Source of the DNA: Spizellomyces punctatus DAOM BR117
Lineage: Eukaryota > Chytridiomycota > Chytridiomycetes > Spizellomycetales > Spizellomycetaceae
NCBI RefSeq assembly: GCF_000182565.1
Contig: NW_015971537.1
Coordinates: 476,732 to 540,731, forward strand
Reading direction: 5' to 3'
Length of the DNA: 64,000 nt
Shown: piece after piece, positions 56,627 to 64,000 of the stretch
Position numbering within the stretch: position 1 is the stretch's first letter
How the letters are laid out: the number at the start of each line of letters is the position of its first letter
Notes under the pieces: model-generated
Told to the model about the DNA's origin: nothing
Databases searched by the model: none
Seen by the model: the letters and a program-made list of their open reading frames with translations, nothing else
Position numbers and translations under genes: made by a program

Positions 56627-59600
56627 ATGGTGTCGTCCAGTGCTGAAGCTCCAAAGTTTACTGTCCGGTAAGCTTCAACTCCTGGCAACCGGGTTGACCA
56701 ATTATATGTTCTATTAACCCATTATTGCCAAACCGCAGCTGGTTTCATGCTGTTGACGTACCCAAGCACGATTCTAGTCCTTTCAAGGTTGTCAGTACTA
56801 CAACCGCTCAAAAACCTCCTTCTTCATGGTAGTTTGGTGCTCGTGATGTTGCTTAGTCTTGAAGGACTACTTTTAACTTCGTTATTTGGTAGGAAACCCT
56901 TTTCCGAGAGAGACTCTGCAGATTTAGAAGCGACATGGCGGCGACTACAGAAGAGTATTGAGAAGCGCAAGAGTGACGGGGATCCAAGTACCGCGGAGAT
57001 TCAAGTTGATAGCAAAGTTCCCGTCAATGAAGACCATCTATTCGAGGCCGATGTTGAGAAGATGGAGACTTATCCCGGTAGAGTTCCGCCCTCTGTAATG
57101 GCGTAGTAGAACGCTCTCTTACTGGAATTTTCATAGTGTATTGGCATGGGCCAACGTACGATATTCGGAGAGGGACATGGTTCTATGCAGCGTTTGGAGG
57201 AAATTACCTACCCTGTGACGAAAATCTATCTCGACAGATAGAAGACGGTTATCGGTATGCCCAATCATTTAAGAAGGGACGTGTGTGGTTCAGCTCTAAA
57301 TCGTCTGCCATTAACTGTGCAGCAAGTTTCAACCATGGAAGACCGCTCCCCAGCAATCCACCGGAGTTCCAAAATCCATTTCATCCTCGACCCCGAATAC
57401 TTCCGAAACAACAGAACATGGGAGTAAGAATTTTCATGATCAGAAAGAACAGGTGGGTCAAGCTTACCATGTTGGCAGCATTCTCCATTCTAATAAGTGC
57501 GTTTGCCCTACTCAGCGTTGGGCACTTTTTGGTCCATATATGAATCAGTACGTCGTGTACCAAGGACCTCATATTGCATTCCAGTTTTCGGATCTTCTAA
57601 GCAGTAAAATCGGCCGCGCGGTTATGAATATTGGTGGAACGCGCTTGATTCGTGGATGGGACGAGGTAGAGCGGCTGAAAAAGACGAAAGCGCAGGTTGC
57701 GAAAGAAAAAGAGAAAGAGAAAGAAACATCAAAGGATAAGACCGGCGAAGAGCTGAAAGATGATACCACGGATGTGCAAACGGATCCTCTGCAAAAAGCT
57801 GGAGATAAGGTCTCCATCGCGTCTCTAATTGCCGAGATGACCCCGGCTACCTCATCTACAAATACAATCACGCCAGACCAGGCCGAAAAACTTCAGGAGA
57901 AGACTGAAGCTGAGGATTATAGCGAATCTGATGATAGCGACCGAACTATAAATCACTTGGTTCTGGTCATTCATGGGTATGGTTTTTTTGGGTTAGGTCT
58001 CGTAGCACCACCATCTGACTCTTTCGATCACTCTTTAAGAATTGGGCAAAAACTTGGAGAGAGGGTAGAAGCCGTTAATTTCATACATGGTATGGGTATG
58101 AGTGGCAGCTTGCATTCCCACAAATTGCCTAAATATTGGATGTCGTGTAGATTGCAACATACTTCGACGAACCATCAAGGAATCTTCTCGACAGTATGCT
58201 ACTGCAAAGGACCAGTTGCGATCGAGCCGAAAGGCGGGGCTAATCAGTATGCCTGATGACGGAGGAGTTCAGATCTTGCCTGTACAATGGCGTCAGAAGA
58301 TACAATTTGGCATGTCACGGAAGATGAAGGCTGCGGGAACGAATGATGCTGAAGCGAATGAGCAATTCGAGACAGAGACGACATTGGAAGACATCACGTT
58401 AGAGGGCGTACCCAGTATTCGGCAATTGGTGTCAGATGTGGTCTTAGATGGTGAGATTGTTGTACTTTCTTGAAACATTCGCCCCAGTCTATAACCCAAG
58501 CAAAATTCGCCTACCCAGTCCTTCTCTACATGACCCCTCGATATCGGCAGGAAATGATCAAGCATGTGACAGAGGAGCTCAACCGAATATATCAACTTTT
58601 CAAAGAACGAAATCCAAAATTCAACGGAAAGGTGTCAATCTTTGGTCATTCACTGGGCAGTCTACTGGCATTCGATATTCTCTGCAATCAACCTTTCAAA
58701 CGCAGCGGGATACCTGTTGTGGATTTGCAACCACCAACACCTGGAGGAATCAAACGACCTGCCGAAGTAGATTTGACGGACTTACTACACGGCGCAATGA
58801 GCGCGGAAGATCGCAGAGTTAAAGGCTTAATGGAGAGAACAAATATGAGATACGATCAGCTAGAGTTCGAGGTTGATAAATTATTTGGTAATGATATGAC
58901 TTATTGCAGTCGAATTAGAACTCGTCTAATGCAGCTTACGTTTGACGTAGTTGTCGGATCGCCCGTTGGATTATTCCTCTTGCTTAAGGGTGACAAGCTT
59001 CAGGCACGTACACCCGATATGGCTCCCCCTCCATCAGAAGGTGATCAGGTGGAAGGTGTCTCATACCCTGCGGTCAACGCAATCTACAATATTTTTCATC
59101 CACACGGTACGTCCTTGTCTTGATGTAGATCTGTGTTCAAAAGTTCATCTGCCGGCTTATTGACAGATCCCGTTGCGTATCGGATTGAACCCATCATCAA
59201 ACGAGAATTCGCCGAGATCAAGCCGGTGCCGATTCCATATACCAAAGGGGGACTAAAGGTAGTCATTGAATATGTTAATCCTGCCGACAAAGGTCTCCCG
59301 AAATTAACTCTGCGCCGTGTGCCATGTGCTGTGTTATAGGGTACCATTGTAGGCATTCAGGATCTTGGGAATGATATCGCGGATAGAGGCCGAAGCATGT
59401 TAGAAGCAGCAAAACTGGGGATTGTATCCACCACAGCAGTCGTTACCAGTGGTTTAACGTCTAGCGTCGGGAAAGTAGTGACCATGGTAAGCGCGATCAA
59501 CGCATTTAAGCCAACGGGGCAGACATCGCCCCATACGGAAGGAAAACTTGACGACGAGGGCCACGAGGGTCTTCCAACCGTTCTTGTTGGGGATGACGGA

Positions 59601-60203
59601 AATGTTGGTACAAAAGGCGATACCCGCGCCCGCGACACAAGGACAGAACACCATGAGAGCGAGGTGGAGATGCAGGAGATTGTACGGTCCGGACCTGAAG
59701 TCACTGGCGTGGAGCGGCTAAATCCTCGAGGGAGGATTGACTATGTCCTTCAGGAAGGCATGTTGGAGAATCCTTACATATCCGCCCTCGGTGTTCACAT
59801 GAACTATTGGAGCGATCCAGACTGTGCACTGTTCGTCCTGCGTGAATTGTATGGAGAAACGACTGGGGATAGTAATCGATTGAGCGGGAGTTGGTCGAAC
59901 CTGACAGGCGGACGCCGGGGGAGTGGCGGTGAAGGTGGCGGGGAAAAGCCTCATGGAACCGGTGAGGGAGACTCACACGCCGGAAGGGAACCTCATGGTG
60001 GTGCAAGCGGCAGCGGCAACACCAAATCAAACAAGTCGGGCGGATTTAGTGCGTTTGTACGAGGAACTACAAAGCGAGTGAGCCAAATGGCGCCCGATGA
60101 TCTCTCGGTGTTTGGGAAGGGCAAGCCATGGGACATGTCTATTCCGGTGGTTTTTCCCAATACTCAAGGGTCACCGACCCTGGATGCCTTTTCAATATTG
60201 TAA
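56627..60203 (+). CDS. DDHD-domain intracellular phospholipase A1 (951 aa)
   Basis: Phosphatidic-acid-preferring phospholipase A1 family, acting at ER/Golgi membranes. Twelve exons: 56627-56667, 56739-56828, 56893-57077, 57137-57254, 57323-57452, 57516-57976, 58040-58089, 58151-58450, 58519-58887, 58951-59106, 59167-59258, 59340-60203; all in frame. N-terminal WFHAVDVP and WKPFSERDSADLEA match DDHD1/2. The lipase elbow is FGHSLGS (catalytic Ser), preceded by the VIHGIGQ oxyanion-loop-type motif. The DDHD part includes FVVGSPVGLFLLLKG, FHPHDPVAYRIEPII and PRGRIDYVLQEG...NPYISALGVHMNYWSDPD. A long Lys/Glu linker (about 210-300) and a Gly/Ser-rich tail are disordered. No WWE or SAM domain was seen. 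Confidence 0.9.
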
Positions 60204-60829
60204 GTTGGCGTGCGTGTGCTTGTAGAGATGAGTACGATAATTAAACCTAAATTTTTCGGCTGTTCCTTTTTCTTGACGCATTTTATAGACACATTGTCGT
60301 CTCCATTATTACCAACATTGTTCTCACCGGCATACGAATCGTGTCGCTACTCGTTTTTCCGCTATATGGGCATAGACCGTCATAGATGCTCAACTCAGCA
60401 TCCACCTCTCCGCCGCCCACGTGTACAGATATGACTTTAACTTTCATATTCTTTTACGTTTAGTACCTCATATGTTTATATTACGTTGTCTTTTTATTGT
60501 ACATGACGTTTTCCAACTTATCTCAACTTATGATACTGAGAACGCTAAAAACAAGTTAATACATTTAATTCTAGTGAATTTTACAATTTAGACTTTGTAC
60601 AAGTAATTAGCAATTGCATTCATTTAATCAACAACCTTTCTACTGAGTGACAATATACACAAAACTCAATAAACAACCTAATGAAACAAACCATCCTACA
60701 CTTTTGATCACCCCCCCTCCTCATACACAATTCAAACCTCAGCGAAACCAAATTATAAATATGCTACATCTGTACAAGGGTATCCTCGCCATTCCCGACC
60801 CGCCCGTGTTTTGCAGGCTGAAATCGCCG
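60204..60829. other. Convergent A/T-rich intergenic region
   Basis: 626 bp between the stops of the phospholipase and the GTPase gene. The sequence becomes A/T-rich with C/T tracts near 60700-60760; no coding signature. Confidence 0.6.
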
Positions 60830-63436
60830 CTAGCCTACCATTCCACCCACACTAGTCCCGCCTTGTGGCACTCCGGTCTTTAAACCAAACTCTTGCACAA
60901 TTTCCCGAACTTCACGCTCGTCCAGTTCAGCCAGAATGCTGCGGAGTAATTCCAAGTTGGCCCGATTTCCCTTGCCAAGGTTTGCGGCTGCTAGTACTGA
61001 CGGTGGTACGTGCGTTGGCATAGCCGGAAGATCCGGTACTATGAAAGGCACAGAATCTTCGCTACTTTTACTGGGCAAGTCTTGTTGCGAAAACTTCACC
61101 TCTAGGCTTTCATCTTGCGCGCTTCTGGGGATGGGTGTCGGTCCAGCATAGTGTGATGGCGAAAGGGGGCCGCAAGTAGACTGCGAAGCACCCGGCAGGT
61201 CGCCCTGGTTGCATGGGATTTCCGTCAAAGTCGCACTTGAGACGTTTCTCGAATCATTGCCACTGGCCTCTGTTAGGCAACTCATGCTCTTCGATCTCAC
61301 TATTCCCGAATTCAATGATCGCATGCTGCCAGTTTTGCAGGATTCGTTTAGATTTGAGGCCTGGTCATCCTCACTTGCAGGATCTGACTCAAAACTGTAC
61401 ATTTCCAGCTGATCCAACAACATTTGCAAATTTTGCTGAGATCGCTGTAACCTTTTAGGAGTGCTGGCGGCAGATGGGGTTGGAGCAGGGGTAGGTACAG
61501 GAGTTGATGATCTAGAACTGATATCAGAGTGGGTCTTGATAATTCCATCTGACAAGGAAACGGGTGCAGGTGCAGGAACTGGAATGGGTGCAGCAAAGAT
61601 GCCTCCATTTAAAAGTCCTTGTTGTGCTTGCTGTTGTTGTTGCTGTTGTTGTTGCGCCAGACGGGAAATGTCCTCCGAGGAACGATATCGTCGCATAGCA
61701 GCCTGGCGAGACTGCGCTGCTGCGGTTTGACTTGATGTCATCAGTGGTGGTTGTTCTTGTTTGTCCCAAGGCCCACTTTCAAGCTCTCGAACGTCAATCC
61801 GGCTATCCGCAGTTGAAATCATCGATGTACGGGAAGCAGCATATACGTCTGAATAACCACTTGCAACGGTGGACAGCGTGGGAGCAGTGGACCCCAAACT
61901 GTGTTTGCGTGCACTCATGTCGGGAATGTAGATTCCCGAATCTTGCTGAGGCTTACAGGAGGACGACGACGAGGTACTGGATGCCGATGACCCTTGGCGT
62001 GGAGCAAGCGATTCTGAGCGAGCCGGAATGGCGGATACCGGGAGGATTGGGCCCGGTGATGATGGTCGCGACCCACTACTCCCGCTACTCGTGACTAGAG
62101 ATCGAATGACATGCCTAGATTCGTCCGGCAAAGCGGACGCGTACGCTGGGCTACGTTGAAAGGCTCGCCAAGCTCGGAAGACCATGTCTCTTCTGAAGCG
62201 GATACTGTCGGGCCGTGGCGGTGGCAGAGGGTTCAAAGCGGGCGCGTGTGACGAAGAGGAGCTATCGGCCCGCGGGCGACCCGCCATTCCGTCGGTCACA
62301 CTGTTCGTTGGCGCACTGGCAATTGCATTCGCATCACTTGTAGAGGTGGTAGACATATCAGTGCATATTGAATCGCGATTCGGATCCAGCATGGTGACGC
62401 CATCCTGAGTTCTCGATACTGCACCATAAACTCGTTCGACCGCCGCACCAGTGGATTGGGTGGACACTTGGGAGTGTCTGGTTGCCCCGCTTTCACTGCC
62501 GGCATCGGATCCTACGACAGAGGCGTTGGACGGACGGCGGATATTGCGATACAGAGGCGAGAGCAGTCCTGCTCCATCAGCCCTGGCCGCTAGACCGGCC
62601 GTAACCATAGAGCGCGATTGTTCCTGCGCGATTAATATCAATTGCCTGAAACAGTGGGCTACTGATTGCGGCGCCATGACTGTCGTCTCAGTGAAAGGTA
62701 GGCGCAAGAGATTGGCAAAGGACTGTCCCATGTCTCTAGTGACTTGACGTGGCCGCTTGTCGAGTAAATGTACGGTCGGATCCGACGTAACGTTATCGAC
62801 CATATTTCCCAGCATCATGATGGGGACGTCATGTGGTCGAGCCCATTTCGTTTCCACAATTAGTCGGTAAAAGCCCCACATTGCCTCAAACGACTGTCGA
62901 CTTCCGACATCATATACTAGCATAAATGCATCGGCAGCGGCAATGGCGGACGCCCATATGGTCCCATAGAACGGGTGCCCGCCCACGTCGCTAAGGGTAA
63001 GTACGATGCGCTGCCCAGTTCGTTTCTGCCACAGATCTTCTTCCGTTATGACAGGTGTCTCATCCGATACATCATCACTCAAAGTACTCGCGGATGATGA
63101 GCTGTCCGCAGGTGACATAGGACTGACTCCTGCATTGGTCGAAGAGGACGGAAGGATGTACTGGACCGTGTCGGACGATTCTATCGTTGGGTCGTATGAG
63201 CCTTGCCAGGGCCCTCGCGTTCGGACACGATTCGGACCACGGGCAGATCCATTCAGGAAGGCAGTTCGCAATGATGTTTTCCCCACATGTGCCGGTCCTA
63301 AAAGAAGGACGTTCAAATGGGTAATATTTCCCGCTTCATCCAGTAGCAGCATCGCGTGCCTGGCGAGATGCGAGAAAACAGCCCTAGAGACTTCCATGTT
63401 AGGGAGCAGTTCTGCAGCATTTTGGCGCCAAAACAT
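60830..63436 (-). CDS. Ras-like small GTPase domain with very long disordered C-terminal extension (868 aa)
   Basis: Single exon; ATG at 63436. Residues about 38-275 form a Ras-type G domain. P-loop GPAHVGKTSL (47-56), a Ras-like effector loop YDPTIES (81-87), DVGGHPF for the DxxG switch II (150-156), and GNMVD (210-214) where NKxD would be, so Lys is replaced by Met. A Ser-rich insert of about 45 residues separates switch I from switch II. The remaining about 590 residues are Ser/Pro/Thr-rich and disordered, with a poly-Gln run encoded near 61630-61660 and a C-terminal helix LLRSILAELDEREVREIVQE. No CAAX box. Function unknown; a signalling GTPase is the inference. Confidence 0.75.
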   Translation of the reverse strand: MFWRQNAAELLPNMEVSRAVFSHLARHAMLLLDEAGNITHLNVLLLGPAHVGKTSLRTAFLNGSARGPNRVRTRGPWQGSYDPTIESSDTVQYILPSSSTNAGVSPMSPADSSSSASTLSDDVSDETPVITEEDLWQKRTGQRIVLTLSDVGGHPFYGTIWASAIAAADAFMLVYDVGSRQSFEAMWGFYRLIVETKWARPHDVPIMMLGNMVDNVTSDPTVHLLDKRPRQVTRDMGQSFANLLRLPFTETTVMAPQSVAHCFRQLILIAQEQSRSMVTAGLAARADGAGLLSPLYRNIRRPSNASVVGSDAGSESGATRHSQVSTQSTGAAVERVYGAVSRTQDGVTMLDPNRDSICTDMSTTSTSDANAIASAPTNSVTDGMAGRPRADSSSSSHAPALNPLPPPRPDSIRFRRDMVFRAWRAFQRSPAYASALPDESRHVIRSLVTSSGSSGSRPSSPGPILPVSAIPARSESLAPRQGSSASSTSSSSSCKPQQDSGIYIPDMSARKHSLGSTAPTLSTVASGYSDVYAASRTSMISTADSRIDVRELESGPWDKQEQPPLMTSSQTAAAQSRQAAMRRYRSSEDISRLAQQQQQQQQQAQQGLLNGGIFAAPIPVPAPAPVSLSDGIIKTHSDISSRSSTPVPTPAPTPSAASTPKRLQRSQQNLQMLLDQLEMYSFESDPASEDDQASNLNESCKTGSMRSLNSGIVRSKSMSCLTEASGNDSRNVSSATLTEIPCNQGDLPGASQSTCGPLSPSHYAGPTPIPRSAQDESLEVKFSQQDLPSKSSEDSVPFIVPDLPAMPTHVPPSVLAAANLGKGNRANLELLRSILAELDEREVREIVQEFGLKTGVPQGGTSVGGMVG

Positions 63437-63845
63437 GATGAAATCACTAGCGCCTGAAATTGTTCAGAAACATACCTTTTAAACTCCTGTCAAGCAGATT
63501 TGGCGTCCTGCGGCGGAATTTGCGATACAGGAGCGAAGCCTACTACTAGACAAGGGCTTAGTTATCATCGGCGTGTTAAGGCAGAGATCACGTCCGAACG
63601 CATGCATGCATGCCACATGAATGGTCAACAACCATGTGTTGAGCATTTGCATTCGTTGCATTCCAAACGTCAGTGGGGAATGCGACATTACCCAAACCAT
63701 ATGCCGATCTACGTCCAGCATTCAAGCTCTTTTAAACTTGCCACAGTCCCAGTTGAAGGTGGTCTTCCTCACGTCGTCTCCCCTTTAGCGCCCCTGGGTT
63801 TCCCACCCCCAACCCGCCTTTTTTTTTGTGACTTTTGCGACCGAC
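63437..63845. other. Divergent promoter region, no confident gene
   Basis: About 410 bp upstream of the GTPase gene. A 149-codon plus-strand frame (63500-63949) crosses it but has no protein signature and conflicts with a better start at 63846. Confidence 0.5.
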
Positions 63846-64000
63846 ATGAGCAACTTACCCAAGAGCAAGACGCGTTCTCGTGTTGGGTATTCACTGGGTA
63901 CACTGAGCAAGGTGGGAAAACTCTCCAAGAATGCAATGGCGACCAGTAGACCAGTATTACTTGTGAAAGAGCGCCGATTTCTCTTACCAACATGTTGCTT
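63846..64000 (+). CDS. Possible 5' end of another gene (partial)
   Basis: From the ATG at 63846 the frame is open for 51 codons to the window edge. The peptide starts MSNLPKSKTRSRVGYSLGTL and is rich in Lys, Arg and Ser. It may be a basic, disordered N-terminus, or an exon ending at a GTGGGA donor (63912). No family recognised. Confidence 0.3.
   Translation, partial: MSNLPKSKTRSRVGYSLGTLSKVGKLSKNAMATSRPVLLVKERRFLLPTCC

Noticed and set aside
63500-63949. 149-codon plus-strand frame
   Set aside because: No domain, mixed composition, and it overlaps the divergent promoter and a more plausible start at 63846 in another frame.

Overview
This window is nuclear DNA of a eukaryote, most likely a zoosporic (flagellated) fungus of the chytrid type. 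Genes are densely packed. Most are broken by short introns (about 53-90 bp; roughly 115 were modelled) with GT..AG borders and often a CTAAC/CTAAT-like branch site. Fungal hallmarks are the Dur3-type urea transporter, Sec14, Rad7, a fused mitochondrial C1-tetrahydrofolate synthase and a GPI-type polysaccharide deacetylase. Genes usually lost in non-flagellated fungi are also present: a STIL/Ana2-like centriole-duplication factor, a MORN3-like protein and an AP-4 epsilon-like adaptin. The species cannot be named from the sequence alone. One assembly gap (run of N) covers 51871-52829.

Layout. 0-9.4 kb: tRNA-Ala(TGC), two unrecognised proteins, SEC14, an OSTF1 (SH3 plus ankyrin) orthologue, a 111-residue PQ-loop/SemiSWEET-like protein and a second identical tRNA-Ala. 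9.6-16.7 kb: a short AP-4 epsilon-like adaptin, a TACC-domain protein, a thiol methyltransferase and a coiled-coil protein with a 25-residue tandem repeat. 16.9-22.1 kb: DUR3 in 16 exons with a cluster of GATA-factor sites upstream, then a MORN-repeat gene. 23.1-32 kb: initiator tRNA-Met and an accessory-looking stretch with three secreted proteins (an Asn/Gln/Gly/Tyr-rich repetitive protein, a small unknown secreted protein, a CE4 polysaccharide deacetylase) around an FBXO31-like F-box gene, with about 2 kb of gene-poor DNA. 32.4-45.4 kb: METTL23-like methyltransferase, STIL, MIS1, a 1026-residue PPR protein and an Mpo1-like protein. 45.7-51.9 kb: an RNF212/Zip3-type meiotic RING protein, LACTB2 and RAD7, whose 5' end falls in the gap. 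53.5-64 kb: a MARK/Par-1 kinase, tRNA-Val(AAC), a DDHD phospholipase, a Ras-like GTPase with a very long disordered tail, and the possible 5' end of one more gene.

How the genes relate. There is no operon-like unit, but themes recur: centriole, spindle and cilium biology (STIL, TACC, MORN), one-carbon and nitrogen supply (MIS1, DUR3), membrane and lipid traffic (SEC14, AP-4, DDHD), and chromosome work (RAD7, RNF212-like). Divergent pairs sharing 120-440 bp promoters are common: AP-4/TACC, methyltransferase/coiled-coil, METTL23/STIL, PPR/Mpo1, RNF212-like/LACTB2.

All gene models come from reading splice signals and reading frames by eye and from recalled family features. No database search was run, so exon borders are predictions.
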